Assembly (NCBI RefSeq): GCF_021341665.1 | Contig: NZ_JAJTTH010000002.1 | Coordinates: 744,001-808,000 of the forward strand | Source: Pseudomonas sp. Au-Pse12 | GTDB lineage: Bacteria; Pseudomonadota; Gammaproteobacteria; Pseudomonadales; Pseudomonadaceae | Reading direction: 5' to 3' | Length of the DNA: 64,000 bases | Shown: in pieces, positions 18,328-28,428 of the stretch | Layout: each line of letters begins with the position of its first letter | Numbering within the stretch: position 1 is the stretch's first letter | Notes under the pieces: generated by a model | The model's input: the letters and a program-made list of their open reading frames with translations, nothing else | What the model was told of the DNA's origin: nothing | The model's database searches: none | Position numbers and translations under genes: made by a program

Positions 18328-19675
18328 TTTCTTGGCTGCCTATGCGGCAGTGAAGGCTGACACTTCGGTGACCGATGCCAGCGATAATTTCTTAGCTGCC
18401 TACACGGCAGTGAAGGTGGTCTTGAGGCCTACCAGGCTGATTACCTCTTTCTTAGCTGCCTACATTGCAGTGAAGGAGGTGCTGCGTGAAAACGCAAACT
18501 TCCGGGCTTTCTTAGCTGCCTACACGGCAGTGAAGTGGGGCAAGCGCCATAAGGCCCTGGGGTTGAATTTCTTAGCTGCCTACACGGCAGTGAAGGTCTC
18601 TCCAGCATGTCCATGTCAGGCGCTCCATTTCTTAGCTGCCTACACGGCAGTGAAGGGAGTGCGGACGGGCGCCCCACTGCACGCCCTTTTCTTAGCTGCC
18701 TACACGGCAGTGAAGAAACGCTCGGGCGCTTTCAGGGCCCATGCCTGTTTCTTAGCTGCCTACACGGCAGTGAAGGCTACGAGCATGACCTTGAGCGATC
18801 CTTCGGTTTTCTTAGCTGCCTACACGGCAGTGAAGATGCTCGATCACCCGAGCATCGGAATAGCCCTTTTCTTAGCTGCCTACACGGCAGTGAAGCCCGT
18901 CAGCTGTCTGACGAACCACACGTTTAATTTCTTAGCTGCCTACACGGCAGTGAAGTCAAAGCGGAAGCGATCAAGTGCAAGCATTGTTTTCTTAGCTGCC
19001 TACACGGCAGTGAAGGATGAGGCAGCCAACAACCTGAAGAACTGGATTTTCTTAGCTGCCTACACGGCAGTGAAGCAAGCCGCCACGGCGCTTAATGAGG
19101 TCGCCATTTTCTTAGCTGCCTACACGGCAGTGAAGGATGTAGGAAGCGGCAATACGAGCGCTATCTATTTCTTAGCTGCCTACACGGCAGTGAAGAATGG
19201 CGGTCGCGGCGGTGTTGCGCGGTCGGTTTTCTTAGCTGCCTACACGGCAGTGAAGTACTTGTAGGCCTGCTTGACGCAGGTCTTCTTTTTCTTAGCTGCC
19301 TACACGGCAGTGAAGAGCGTGAAGAGTGAAACTTAAGCAGACGTGGTTTTCTTAGCTGCCTACACGGCAGTGAAGCAGCGGCTCGCGCCTGATCTTCCTC
19401 GGTCATTTTTCTTAGCTGCCTACACGGCAGTGAAGAACAGGCCACGCGAAACGCTCGGGCCTTTCATTTTCTTAGCTGCCTACACGGCAGTGAAGACGGT
19501 TCGGGGGTTCAGCACGCCGTCATCTGTTTTCTTAGCTGCCTACACGGCAGTGAAGCTCTGCAGCGGCTTCATGCTGTCCACTGAGTTTTTCTTAGCTGCC
19601 TACACGGCAGTGAAGGCCGAGGTCGCGAACACCGACCCGATGTCCAGTTTCTTAGCTGCCTACACGGCAGTGAAG
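18328..19675 (-). CRISPR. type I-F CRISPR array 2, 23 repeats, 22 spacers
   Basis: 28-base repeats at an exact 60-base period with 32-base spacers. On the plus strand the repeat starts TTTCTTAGCTGC and ends CTACACGGCAGTGAAG, so the crRNA 5' handle is the canonical CUAAGAAA while the outermost base of the hairpin side is C instead of G (CTTCAC rather than GTTCAC). The leader-distal repeat at 18328-18355 is degenerate, and the repeat at 18448-18475 has CATTGCAG in place of CACGGCAG, weakening its hairpin. Transcription is on the minus strand from the leader at 19676-19806, directly downstream of cas6f. Confidence 0.98.
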
Positions 19676-19806
19676 TAGAGCATTTCCCCTATAACCCTTT
19701 GATTACGCCCAGAAAAGGCGCCCAAAGACTCCACATACCCTTTTTCTGAGCCCCCTTGTAAGTCATTGATTTTACAAGAGGGCTCAGTCCCCTCAGAAAA
19801 AAGGGT
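19676..19806 (-). promoter_or_regulatory. leader of CRISPR array 2 with IHF site inside an inverted repeat
   Basis: IHF consensus match TAAGTCATTGATT at 19759-19771, 83 bases from the first repeat. The arms are ACCCTTTTTCTGAG (19737-19750) and CTCAGAAAAAAGGGT (19792-19806). The right arm runs into the cas6f stop codon at 19806-19808. The arm sequence differs from that of leaders 1 and 3 yet remains self-complementary. Confidence 0.8.
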
Positions 19807-20369
19807 TAAAACCAGGGCACCGTTGCGCTTGAGCTCAAGCCATAAGCGTTGAATGTTCCTGCCTGTGGTTGCTCAAGAAGCGGGCCGTGCCGGATGAACA
19901 AGTGGAACACTTGTTGGCTGGTATGGCTGCGCATGACAGCAAAAGGCAGGTCACAGCGTTTCGCTGCTGTATCGGGAAGACGCCGACGTGCCTCGTCCTC
20001 GGAAAGCCCGTGACGCTTGATCAGACGGCGCCGCAGGCGTTCAGGGTTGCTGTCGACCTGCACCCGGCAGACATGCCGATGTTGCACGTGTGCCGGCACA
20101 GGGCATGGCTGGCCGATATGCACATGGTCGCGCATCCCAGTCAGCCAATTGATGGCCAGCAATTGGTCTAGGGCCTCGTGGCTCCCGTGAAGACGCAGGT
20201 GCGAGCCCAGGTGGCGGATCGAGTGTCGAGTATCGGGAAAACTGATGCCGATATTGTTTCGCCGCACGTCATGCAGCGCGCGATGAAGTTTATTGAGTAG
20301 CGCACTCATCAACTGCGTCGGCGGAAACTCCGGGTCGGGCAGCAGTTTCAGGTCGAGGTAGTGATCCAT
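19806..20369 (-). CDS. cas6f: Cas6f/Csy4 crRNA endoribonuclease
   Basis: Cuts the I-F pre-crRNA at the base of the repeat hairpin and stays bound to the 3' stem-loop in the Csy complex. The 187 residues equal the length of the P. aeruginosa PA14 enzyme. Counting from ATG 20369, the known active-site and RNA-contact positions hold the expected residues: His29, Arg102, Gln104, an arginine-rich helix (RLRRRLIKR, 111-119), Ser148 and Phe155. It should therefore be active. It is the last gene of the cas operon, three bases after csy3. It must process three repeat variants, which differ in the loop and outer bases but keep the CTGCC/GGCAG stem. Confidence 0.97.
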   Translation of the reverse strand: MDHYLDLKLLPDPEFPPTQLMSALLNKLHRALHDVRRNNIGISFPDTRHSIRHLGSHLRLHGSHEALDQLLAINWLTGMRDHVHIGQPCPVPAHVQHRHVCRVQVDSNPERLRRRLIKRHGLSEDEARRRLPDTAAKRCDLPFAVMRSHTSQQVFHLFIRHGPLLEQPQAGTFNAYGLSSSATVPWF

Positions 20370-20372
20370 GGC

Positions 20373-21395
20373 TCAACCCGCCTCACCGAAGACGCCGCCC
20401 CGGATCAAGGTGGCAATCACGAAGTGTTGCTGTTCAATGGGCGGTACCTGGTCTTTCAAGACCCAGCCATCCAGCAAGGTGTAGAAGTCATCCTTGCTGC
20501 CGCGTGGCTGGCGATAGGCTTTGCCCTGGGTGGTCACCGAACCATAGGGTTCCACGGCGATCGGCCCGTTGCCGTCTGCCTCCTGATACCAGGTGTCGAT
20601 GCTGCGCAGCGCGTTGCCGATTTTCTGCGAGTGGATTCCGGCGATGTTTTCAACGCTGTACAGCGTTTTGCTCTTGTCACCGCGCCCCCGCTCCAGAATC
20701 AGCTCCTGGGAGGGAAAAACTTCCTGCCCGGCGCCTATGCGTGCGTAGGCGGTGATGCGCAACAGCACATGCTGCTCACCGGCCAAGCCCTTGGCGATCA
20801 ACTGCGTGAGTTGCTGCAAGGCGTTGGCGTGCTCCCCCTCCTCGTTGAAGTGGCGCAGTGACAGACTCAAGCTGTCGAAAGTCCATTGCGAGGCGCTGCT
20901 GCCTCCGACCAGGTGATCGACCTCGACCTGCACCTGCTCGGCGCCCATTCGGTTGCGCCACAGGAAACGTCCGTTGGCCAGGTTATGTGCGTAACGGCGC
21001 GCCAACTCGTTGAAACCGTTGGCCTGTACATAGCCCTGCACGGTATCCAGCAGTTTTTTCCGGTAGGCGAAATCGTTGCAGGCCGAGGGCTGACCGGTAC
21101 CTGCCAGCACACGCAGGGTAAAAGTAACCCGCAGGGTGTCGGTATCGTGGGGCAGAGTGGCGACATCCACGGTTTGCAGGTTGGGGTTTTCAATCGCGGC
21201 ATCCAGCTTGGCCGGGTCCAGTTCCTTGGCTTTGAGTCGGTTGGAAATGGTCCCGCGTACGGATTTTTCGCGCACAACGACAGGCACCCAATGATTTCGG
21301 GAGTGCCAGTCCCCGGCGTGGAACAACGCATCGGACGGATCAAGCTTGCGTTCGAAGGCCAGGACAGAAGCGGTTTTCAGGGCGTCATTGCTCAT
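20373..21395 (-). CDS. csy3: Csy3/Cas7f backbone subunit of the I-F surveillance complex
   Basis: Cas7-family protein, six copies of which coat the crRNA spacer in the Csy complex. It has 340 residues from ATG 21395 ([25 protein letters not shown]), close to the 342 of PA14 Csy3. Typical segments are [38 protein letters not shown] and the C-terminal [11 protein letters not shown]...KSKTLYSV. The longer upstream frame to 21650 overlaps csy2 and is rejected. It lies 28 bases after the csy2 stop, with an AAAGGAAT ribosome binding site before the start. Confidence 0.96.
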   Translation of the reverse strand: MSNDALKTASVLAFERKLDPSDALFHAGDWHSRNHWVPVVVREKSVRGTISNRLKAKELDPAKLDAAIENPNLQTVDVATLPHDTDTLRVTFTLRVLAGTGQPSACNDFAYRKKLLDTVQGYVQANGFNELARRYAHNLANGRFLWRNRMGAEQVQVEVDHLVGGSSASQWTFDSLSLSLRHFNEEGEHANALQQLTQLIAKGLAGEQHVLLRITAYARIGAGQEVFPSQELILERGRGDKSKTLYSVENIAGIHSQKIGNALRSIDTWYQEADGNGPIAVEPYGSVTTQGKAYRQPRGSKDDFYTLLDGWVLKDQVPPIEQQHFVIATLIRGGVFGEAG

Positions 21396-21423
21396 GTTCG
21401 TATTCCTTTGCTCAAAAGGGCTA

Positions 21424-22413
21424 TCAGTCGAAGTGGGACATTGATTGCGCACGGTAGTCATTGCGGCAGCGGTACAGCCCCTCGTCACTGTGGCAGTCGG
21501 CGTACCAGAGCAACTGCTGCACCGATTGCAGGCGGTGGGGGCTGATCCACTGCCCCACGCCATAGAGGCTCTCCACGAAACGGAACGGGGTCTGGGCATC
21601 ACGGGCGCGAGCAACCGAGCCGGCTGCCTGAAGTGGAGTGAGCGCGCCATAACCCACAGGGATGGGCACTATCCATCCCAGGCCCTTGCGATCGTTGGTC
21701 CATTCAGTGTGGCGTGGGGATTCGCATTCGCTCGCGGGGGTAACGCTGGACCAGTTGATCCGTGACAGCGACAGCCAGGCATCCAGTAGCGTGGCCTGGG
21801 GCTGGCTGGCTTGCAGGTCCTGGTGACGCTGCTGCAGAAGATCTTGCCGCTCTACCAGTACAAACCCAGGCAGCAGGCGCAGCTTGGTCTCATAGAACAG
21901 TCGCTCGCGCGCCTCTTCGTCACCGGTCATGGGAATCACATAAGGCTGCTGCTTGCGATGAGGGGCGCTCGAAGGGAGCACACTGCCTCCCGCGATGCGC
22001 ATCTGCATCAACAGTTCACGTACCTGATGCGCGATAGCTCTGCCATCGCTCTGGTCATTGAGCGCTTGGCTTTGTACGGCAAACACCAGGCTGATCTGAA
22101 GGTGGATCCGACCTTCCTCGACGATTGCCGCGGTGCTGCCATCCCTGTTGAGTGGGTTGCGGGTCAGGCGCAGGGTGTTGACGAAGTCGCCGTGGGTCAC
22201 TTGTTCTTCGTGATGATGGGCGACCACGCTGACTGCGTTGAACTGCAAGTCGAGGCCTTCTGCATGAGTTTTCCTTTCCAATGCCCACATCAACCCCAGG
22301 AAAGCCGTAATAGAGGGAAAACCATGGGTCAGGGGACTGGAGAGGCTGTTGGCGTTTTGCACCCACAGGTGAGGGATGACCAGCAGGTGCTCAAAGTGCG
22401 GACACTCAGCCAT
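21424..22413 (-). CDS. csy2: Csy2/Cas5f subunit of the I-F surveillance complex
   Basis: Cas5-family subunit that, with Csy1, binds the 5' handle of the crRNA and helps read the PAM. It has 329 residues (PA14 Csy2 has 327), starting [35 protein letters not shown], the family's N-terminal signature. Its start overlaps csy1 by eight bases, so translation is coupled. Because this subunit contacts the handle, the CUCAGAAA handle of arrays 1 and 3 versus CUAAGAAA of array 2 is relevant to how well each crRNA loads. Confidence 0.95.
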   Translation of the reverse strand: MAECPHFEHLLVIPHLWVQNANSLSSPLTHGFPSITAFLGLMWALERKTHAEGLDLQFNAVSVVAHHHEEQVTHGDFVNTLRLTRNPLNRDGSTAAIVEEGRIHLQISLVFAVQSQALNDQSDGRAIAHQVRELLMQMRIAGGSVLPSSAPHRKQQPYVIPMTGDEEARERLFYETKLRLLPGFVLVERQDLLQQRHQDLQASQPQATLLDAWLSLSRINWSSVTPASECESPRHTEWTNDRKGLGWIVPIPVGYGALTPLQAAGSVARARDAQTPFRFVESLYGVGQWISPHRLQSVQQLLWYADCHSDEGLYRCRNDYRAQSMSHFD

Positions 22414-23752
22414 GCATCACCTCCACAACGGGTTCATCAACGACCCAGGACTGTAATGTTTCGGCTTCGATAACGGCCTGTCTGGCCCAATGCGCCTGTT
22501 CGGTATCGCCTACCGGCAAGCCGCGTTGCAGCAAAATACCGTTCAGCCAGTTACCAAAGCGATGGGCAACTTCTTCCGCCCAGGCCTGTCGGGCGAAGGC
22601 TGCTGTAAAGGCCTGGTCCGCTTCGATGTGCTCCTCACGCGGCGGCAATTGAGCGCGTTGCGGATCGAGCCAAAGCTGCTCACACAGTGCTAGCCGGCAT
22701 TGACCATCACGGCTCCAGCCGGCGGGGAGAGAGGCGCGAAAGCTCAGGCCGAAGGCCGCCAGGGCACGCCCCAACGCGCGCTCTATACGCTCACGCCGCA
22801 GGCGGGTGTGCATGGTAGGCGGAGGGTCGGTCTGGAGCAGTGTGCAAAGGGCCTCGATCAACTCATCCACGTCCTCAAAACGCCGCAGGCGGGTGAAGGC
22901 CGAATCCAGGTGCAGAGCGCTGCCGGGGTGCTGCTGCTTCCAAAGCGGAGGAAGAGAAGCCAACAGATAATTCACGCCTCCACGTTCACTGTTGAGCTGG
23001 CTGATGTTCTGCGGTTTGGTCCCCCCGAGTTTGCGCACCACCAGTTGCGGGTAATCGCCGTAGGTTCCTGTGTAGGGCTGGCGATTACGCCGAGCCAAAC
23101 GTGCCGCCTTGTTGGCCTCGCCAAAGCGACGCTCGTTGATATCAGCGTGTACGGCATGAACCAGGCTGCTGGGAAACATCGGTTGCAGCAATTCAAAGCC
23201 GGCATCGTCGCTTGGCTCGCCCGAAACACACCAGAAAACCTGCTTGGCCAAGCTGTGGGAAACCAGGGTTTCGTTCGAGCGAATCAAACCCTTGAAGGCC
23301 TGCGCCCAACTTTGCGCCAGGGTCGGATCCGGGCTCAGGGCAGCCAGCAGATCGACGTCGTCCTGCTGCAGCCAGTCCAGCAGCCGGCTTCCTTCTACCT
23401 CCAGCTTGAGAAACTTGTACACATCCAACGCCGCGGCATTACCCACGATGTCTTCAACGTAGTCGCTAGCCAGTACATGGGTACCGATCTCCTGATGCTG
23501 CGTCAGCGTTTGCGGAGCAGCATGGAGGCTGCTGCCGCGAGCATCGGGGTGGGTGGCTTTGAGGACATGGGTGACGGCCTGGATTTGCGCTACTCGGCGG
23601 GCCGCGTCGGCGAGCCAGGTGCTGTATTCGTACTTCGTTGCATCACCTGCCTCATCACCTTTCAGTTTTGCGTCCCGCCGCTCATTGATGAATGTGGTGA
23701 TTGTGTTGCGAAAAAGCGTGGAGCGCGCAGCTAGATTCGATCCTTCGTTCAT
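22406..23752 (-). CDS. csy1: Csy1/Cas8f large subunit of the I-F surveillance complex
   Basis: Large subunit that recognises the CC PAM and the crRNA 5' end together with Csy2. It has 448 residues (PA14 Csy1 has 434). Recognisable features are the N-terminal helical segment (FRNTITTFINERRDAKLKGDE), the block GTHVLASDYVEDIVGNAAALDVYKFLKLE, and the conserved GGTKPQNISQLNSERGGVNYLLASLPP. A separate promoter is possible, since 132 bases lie between the cas2-3 stop and this start. No frameshift or stop is seen. Confidence 0.95.
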   Translation of the reverse strand: MNEGSNLAARSTLFRNTITTFINERRDAKLKGDEAGDATKYEYSTWLADAARRVAQIQAVTHVLKATHPDARGSSLHAAPQTLTQHQEIGTHVLASDYVEDIVGNAAALDVYKFLKLEVEGSRLLDWLQQDDVDLLAALSPDPTLAQSWAQAFKGLIRSNETLVSHSLAKQVFWCVSGEPSDDAGFELLQPMFPSSLVHAVHADINERRFGEANKAARLARRNRQPYTGTYGDYPQLVVRKLGGTKPQNISQLNSERGGVNYLLASLPPLWKQQHPGSALHLDSAFTRLRRFEDVDELIEALCTLLQTDPPPTMHTRLRRERIERALGRALAAFGLSFRASLPAGWSRDGQCRLALCEQLWLDPQRAQLPPREEHIEADQAFTAAFARQAWAEEVAHRFGNWLNGILLQRGLPVGDTEQAHWARQAVIEAETLQSWVVDEPVVEVMHG

Positions 23753-23884
23753 GTCCCTTCCCTGCAGAGAGAACTTGTCGATGGCAAGTCCGTAACGGTT
23801 CGAGATAGCACTTAGCTATCGCGTTTTTAGCAATCTGCCCATCATCCTTCAAGAAGCGTGTGATTCGTGGACATACGTCATGGG
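23753..23884 (-). other. gap between cas2-3 and csy1
   Basis: The 132-base space is the only real break in the cas operon and may hold a promoter for csy1-csy2-csy3-cas6f. No consensus promoter or hairpin was clear by eye. Confidence 0.35.
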
Positions 23885-26800
23885 TCAGTGTTTTTTGCCA
23901 AACCCCAGCACTGGATGAAAATGCCAGCCCTGGGTGCTATCGATCAGCTTCGCGGTGGTAAATCGCTCGGCACAGGCCCGTAGTGAAAGGCCCTGCACCT
24001 CGGTTTGTCGAACCAACAGTTGCATCAGGTCGTGCTGGCCCCAGGGGGCGATGCGCGGGCCTGACAAACTATCAAGATCGATCTCGTCCAGCAGATTCGT
24101 CACGGGAACGTAGGCCTCGGTTGATCCTGGGGCGTATTTTTCATGGATGCGATGCAACACCAGGTTTTCTTCATCCTCGTCCGGCAACCACAGCACCTCG
24201 ACTTCCCTGACGGTGTTTTCGCGGAAGGGTTGCTGCTGTGGCAGAGCCCAGGTCAGGGCGGCCTGGGGGTACTGCCACGCGCAGGCCGCATCCAGTTCGA
24301 AAGAGGCAGGCTTGACCCCGCGTGGCGTCGGTTTACCCAAGCCGCTCCGATCCTTGGGCAGCATCTGCGCACTGATCCGCGCATGCTCCAGATCCACCAG
24401 GTTGAGCTTAGGGCGCCAAGCCTCGGTGGCCCTGGGCTGGATTCGAGGGCGGGCACTGATGCACTGGTAATCGGCCTGATCCAGCAGTTGAGCAAGGCGA
24501 TGGCTGGCCAGGCGCCAAGGGTGCTCGCGCTGGCCACTCTCACTCTCGAATCCAGGTCGGATAAAGGCCGCGGCACCTGGCTGCTCGAAATGTCGCAGAT
24601 TGCTGTCGAACACCAGGACATTGGCGCTCTGGCAGGGACGATCACGGTGGCGCTGTACACGACCGGCGAGCTGGATCAGTGAACGCATCGATGAAGGCTC
24701 GACCACTGCCCAGTCGTAGTCATGGTCGCGCCCTACTTCGGTAACCGGCGACCCCAGCACCACAAACAACTGATCCTGCTCGGGGTACTGATCAATCAAC
24801 TGGCGTATCTGCGGATGGGCATACAGTGCATTCGGCTCCCTACGGTTCAGGCAACTGTCCAACTGAGCTTCGATGGCCGAACGCAACAACAGCGGAAAAC
24901 GCGAGTGATAAACACACAGATGAATGCGCTGGCCAACTGGAGCCCCCAATGCGAACAGCGCTTGGGCAACGTCGAACAAGGGTTCGATGTTCGCCATACG
25001 CACCAGGCCAACGCTGATTTTCTTGCCACTGTACGGACATGCCTCGGCATGGCGTGCATGCGCTTGCAGCATCGCCGCGTGGACGTGTTCAGCAAAAGCG
25101 CGACGCATGGCACCCACGGGCTGCGCATCGATCTTCAGAGGAATGAGCTCGCCGCGCCGGCGTGGCTCGATGCCCTCAAGCGCCTGTACACGGCGCCCAA
25201 CGAATACGCTGTGTTGCTGGACAAAGCTCTCGGCGCTGTTGCAAGTGCCCTTGTGGGCACCGAACTCATCAACCCACAGGCAAGGGATTTCGCTGACGGG
25301 AGAACCGGGCTCTCCTCGATTGCGTCGGTAATGCAGACGGCCAGCACGATAAGCCTGGAACATCCCCTCCAGCAGAGCCGGAGGAAGGGTCGCCGACGAT
25401 AGCAGCACCCGGGTGCCCAACAGGCCGGCCCAATACACCAGACGCGTCAGCGCAGGCAGGTCGGCGAGGTCGAAGTCATCCAGCTCATCAAGAACCAGGT
25501 CACTGCTGAGCAGGCGCAACATGGGCGCTATCTGCCGACCGGCTCTCTGTGCTTCGGTCGCGGGCATCAGGTGATCGATGGTGCACACCAGCATCGGCGC
25601 ATTGAGCAGGGCCGTGATCTGGGGATTATTCATCACCTTGGACAACAGGCCATGGGCTTCCATAGCGCCCTCATAACGCACATGGCTGTCTTCTTCGATC
25701 AGGGCTTGGGTAGAGGCCGACCCGCAGGCCTCGGCCTCGGCTTGGTGGTAGTCGAACAAGGCCCGGCTTGCAGAACCTCCGACCCTGATGGCCAGGTCGT
25801 CTTCACCCAGGTTCAGATCCTCGCGGTAGCTGTGGCCGGTTTGCAGGGTCAGGGTGCGCAGGCCCAGGGCGAAGGTACAACGCATACCGATCTGTGGGTC
25901 GGCCAGAGCGTACATGATTCGGGCATTGGCCAGCGTCTTGCCGCATCCGGTGGAGGCCATATTGACGATAAAGGCGCCGTGCTGTTGTGCCTCCACGCGC
26001 AGGCTTGTTGCGGCATCCGCGGCCTTGTCCTGCCAACTGAAACGAGGGGCACCGCTGCGTTTGCGCAAACCTGGATGACGGGCCAAGCGGGGTAAATGAC
26101 GCTCGAAACCAGGCAGGCCGTGAACGACGCTGCGGGCCATGCGCGCCACCCCGAGCAGGTGTTCGTCCAGGGGCTGCTTGAGTTGGCCATCGGTGTGCGT
26201 GTTGGCAAACAAAGGATGCTTGTCATCGCCCTTTACCCGTTGGCCCGACTCGGGCGGCAAGCTGGAGTAGTAGTGATCGCTCAACATCAGGCTCATACGA
26301 GCCAGATGCATGACATAGGGGTTGTTCAGCCAGTCGCCATGACCGGGCTTGGCTTGCAGTGTCAGCAGGCGATTGGCGAGCTTGGCAGCCTGCGCCCGCC
26401 ATTTGGGCCAAGTCACCGGCAGCCCATGCTCGAACTGCCAAAAAACCTCGACGTCCTCGATGGAGGCTGGGCGGCTGCACTCATTCCACTCGTGGGTGAT
26501 GCCCTCGATCAGGTTGTCCAGCATCGACGGATTGAAACGGGCAGACTTCTTGCCCAGCCATTGCTGTTCTCCGTTGGTGCTCTCATCCCAACTGGGCAGT
26601 GTGGGCAAACGGTGGTGGCTGACCACAAGCCAGGCAATGGCGGCCGCCAACGGCGCAAGCTGTTTGAAGGGCGGGGGCGTCGCGGCATCGAGCCCATCGC
26701 GCTGATAACGGCCTGCCGCCAGCCAACTGTTGTCATCCTCGTCCGTGGGCGCCGCCAGCCGCCGCAACCAGCTGGGATCATCATCAGAACCAACGAACGC

Positions 26801-27271
26801 CAGGAACAAACGCAGTGACACCCACTCATGGCGATACAGGTTCCTTTCCACACTGCGCAGGCGCAGTTTGTTCTGGAAGGCAATGCTGGCCTTGCCCAAG
26901 TCGTGCAGCAGCGCCGCCATCTGCGTCAGCAGCGAGATGTCTTCAGCACAATGCCAATCATTTTCATCGTCTTTGCGTAGCACATTGCGCGCAGTGGTAT
27001 GGGTCGGCACCGCCCCCTGTTCATTGAAACGCTTGGCGTCACCGACGATCCACAACAGCTCGCTGTGATCCAGCCCGCGAATCCAGTGGCAGGCCACCGC
27101 GGTATTGCGGCGGGCGCTTTTCTTGAGCAAGCGTCTGAGGGTATCCAGGCCGGCCTGCGTGATGGGTGTTTGCCAAGTACGCTCGCCACGCCGTTCGGCA
27201 AACTGATCGAGAATTCGCCGGCTTTGCACCAAGGCCTTTTTATCGCACTGACAGATCAGCATGACGTTCAT
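23885..27271 (-). CDS. cas3: Cas2-Cas3 fusion nuclease-helicase (type I-F)
   Basis: Fusion in which the Cas2 part forms the integrase scaffold with Cas1 and the Cas3 part unwinds and cuts target DNA. It has 1128 residues (PA14 protein about 1076). Cas2-like region about residues 1-95 (MNVMLICQCDKKALVQSRRILDQFAERRGERTW). The HD nuclease motif ALLHDLGK places His123 and Asp124. Helicase Walker A MASTGCGKT has its Lys at about 445, and the motif II VLDELDDF has its first Asp at about 595. Further helicase motifs include VLLSSATLPP and LIQLAGRVQRHRD. The start overlaps the cas1 stop by four bases. All catalytic motifs appear intact. Confidence 0.96.
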   Translation of the reverse strand: MNVMLICQCDKKALVQSRRILDQFAERRGERTWQTPITQAGLDTLRRLLKKSARRNTAVACHWIRGLDHSELLWIVGDAKRFNEQGAVPTHTTARNVLRKDDENDWHCAEDISLLTQMAALLHDLGKASIAFQNKLRLRSVERNLYRHEWVSLRLFLAFVGSDDDPSWLRRLAAPTDEDDNSWLAAGRYQRDGLDAATPPPFKQLAPLAAAIAWLVVSHHRLPTLPSWDESTNGEQQWLGKKSARFNPSMLDNLIEGITHEWNECSRPASIEDVEVFWQFEHGLPVTWPKWRAQAAKLANRLLTLQAKPGHGDWLNNPYVMHLARMSLMLSDHYYSSLPPESGQRVKGDDKHPLFANTHTDGQLKQPLDEHLLGVARMARSVVHGLPGFERHLPRLARHPGLRKRSGAPRFSWQDKAADAATSLRVEAQQHGAFIVNMASTGCGKTLANARIMYALADPQIGMRCTFALGLRTLTLQTGHSYREDLNLGEDDLAIRVGGSASRALFDYHQAEAEACGSASTQALIEEDSHVRYEGAMEAHGLLSKVMNNPQITALLNAPMLVCTIDHLMPATEAQRAGRQIAPMLRLLSSDLVLDELDDFDLADLPALTRLVYWAGLLGTRVLLSSATLPPALLEGMFQAYRAGRLHYRRNRGEPGSPVSEIPCLWVDEFGAHKGTCNSAESFVQQHSVFVGRRVQALEGIEPRRRGELIPLKIDAQPVGAMRRAFAEHVHAAMLQAHARHAEACPYSGKKISVGLVRMANIEPLFDVAQALFALGAPVGQRIHLCVYHSRFPLLLRSAIEAQLDSCLNRREPNALYAHPQIRQLIDQYPEQDQLFVVLGSPVTEVGRDHDYDWAVVEPSSMRSLIQLAGRVQRHRDRPCQSANVLVFDSNLRHFEQPGAAAFIRPGFESESGQREHPWRLASHRLAQLLDQADYQCISARPRIQPRATEAWRPKLNLVDLEHARISAQMLPKDRSGLGKPTPRGVKPASFELDAACAWQYPQAALTWALPQQQPFRENTVREVEVLWLPDEDEENLVLHRIHEKYAPGSTEAYVPVTNLLDEIDLDSLSGPRIAPWGQHDLMQLLVRQTEVQGLSLRACAERFTTAKLIDSTQGWHFHPVLGFGKKH

Positions 27272-28245
27272 AACGCCCGCTGCTCCATCTGCTGAGCGAC
27301 AGCCTTGAGACTGTCGATCATAAAATCCAGGGCTTCACCACGGGTCAGGTTGTCAATGCAAGCCTGGCGGAAGGCTTGTTCGTCGTCACCTCGCTTGGCC
27401 GACAGAAAGGCCTGAGGCAACACCAGCGCATCCTTCACCAAATCGGCTACATCAAAAACCAGGCCCCCGCGGCGAGTCTTGCCATGCAGCACCGCCAGCC
27501 CATGAGGCAACCCCAGCACCCAGGTGGCGGTCGCCGCCAAACCGTAAGCCAGGTAGTTGCCGTGATCGAGAAATCGATTGGCTGGGTCTACGCCACTGCC
27601 ACCTTTGGCCCGGACGAAATCGCCATAAGCGGTTGCCGTTGCGGCCAACTTGAACAGGCGCTTGGTCAGGCGAGCCTCTTCGGTCAGCAGGTAAGTCACG
27701 TCCGGAGCAGCATTCAATGAGCTCAGCGATTGCGCCAAGGCGGACTCCAGCGCCGAAGAGTCGATGTCGAAACCGGCTTTTGCCAGGGGCCCCTGCGACC
27801 GCCAATGCTGCCGGATGCAGCCCAGGCGCAACCTCTGGAAAGCCTTGGCCGCCTCCAGACGTTGTTGTTCATCGAACCAGAACCGCACCCAGCGTTGCAG
27901 ATACTCAGTGGGGCGATATTCGCTTTGTGGGGAAAACCAAGCGACTTCAATATCGATCTCATTGGCGCTGAACAACGGCGTGCCACCGCCCCCGCAGAAC
28001 CCCACCAGAACGCCAGCCTTGGCCAGTTCGCGCATGGCTGCCTGGGTGACTGAGGTGCCGGTCCCCAGTAGCACGGTCGTGGTATTGGCGATTGGGATAT
28101 TCCAGTACAGCGACTGCTTGCCGGCATCGGTTACATACTCGACCCGACCACCATTAACCAGCACCCGACAGTGCTGCAGGTAATAGATATTGGCGCGCTT
28201 GGAATGAAGAATCGTTTTTAGATCTGCGGAGCTGATGTCTTCCAT
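27268..28245 (-). CDS. cas1: Cas1 integrase (type I-F)
   Basis: Integrates new spacers at the leader-proximal repeat. It has 325 residues (PA14 Cas1 has 324). The metal-binding residues fall at the expected numbers: Glu190 in LLTEEARLTKR, His254 in LPHGLAVLHGKTRRGG, and Asp265/Asp268 in LVFDVADLVKD. It is the first gene of the cas operon, overlapping cas2-3 by four bases. Array 3 with its own leader lies immediately upstream and is transcribed toward it. Confidence 0.97.
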   Translation of the reverse strand: MEDISSADLKTILHSKRANIYYLQHCRVLVNGGRVEYVTDAGKQSLYWNIPIANTTTVLLGTGTSVTQAAMRELAKAGVLVGFCGGGGTPLFSANEIDIEVAWFSPQSEYRPTEYLQRWVRFWFDEQQRLEAAKAFQRLRLGCIRQHWRSQGPLAKAGFDIDSSALESALAQSLSSLNAAPDVTYLLTEEARLTKRLFKLAATATAYGDFVRAKGGSGVDPANRFLDHGNYLAYGLAATATWVLGLPHGLAVLHGKTRRGGLVFDVADLVKDALVLPQAFLSAKRGDDEQAFRQACIDNLTRGEALDFMIDSLKAVAQQMEQRAL

Positions 28246-28428
28246 GAGAGAGAGCCGCCTGCTGCATCGTCCATTGAGCGGTAGCGGTTATAAGCAATGT
28301 CGGGTTGTTCGTCTATGCCACGTTGGAAATTCAGATCGTTGCCTCGCGCCAGTGCAAATAGAGCTGCCGGGCAAACCTGCTGGCGAAGTTTGAAGGTCAC
28401 CGGTTGCTACTCAATGCTTTTGGGCCAG
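28246..28428 (-). other. cas operon upstream region between array 3 and cas1
   Basis: The 180 bases upstream of cas1 should hold the cas promoter. No ORF or hairpin is convincing. Read-through from the array 3 leader could also feed cas1. Confidence 0.4.

Noticed and set aside
18332..19678. A 310-residue repeat protein (FLAAYTAVK units) and similar frames over array 2
   Set aside because: Same artefact of a period divisible by three; the spacers change without coding constraint.
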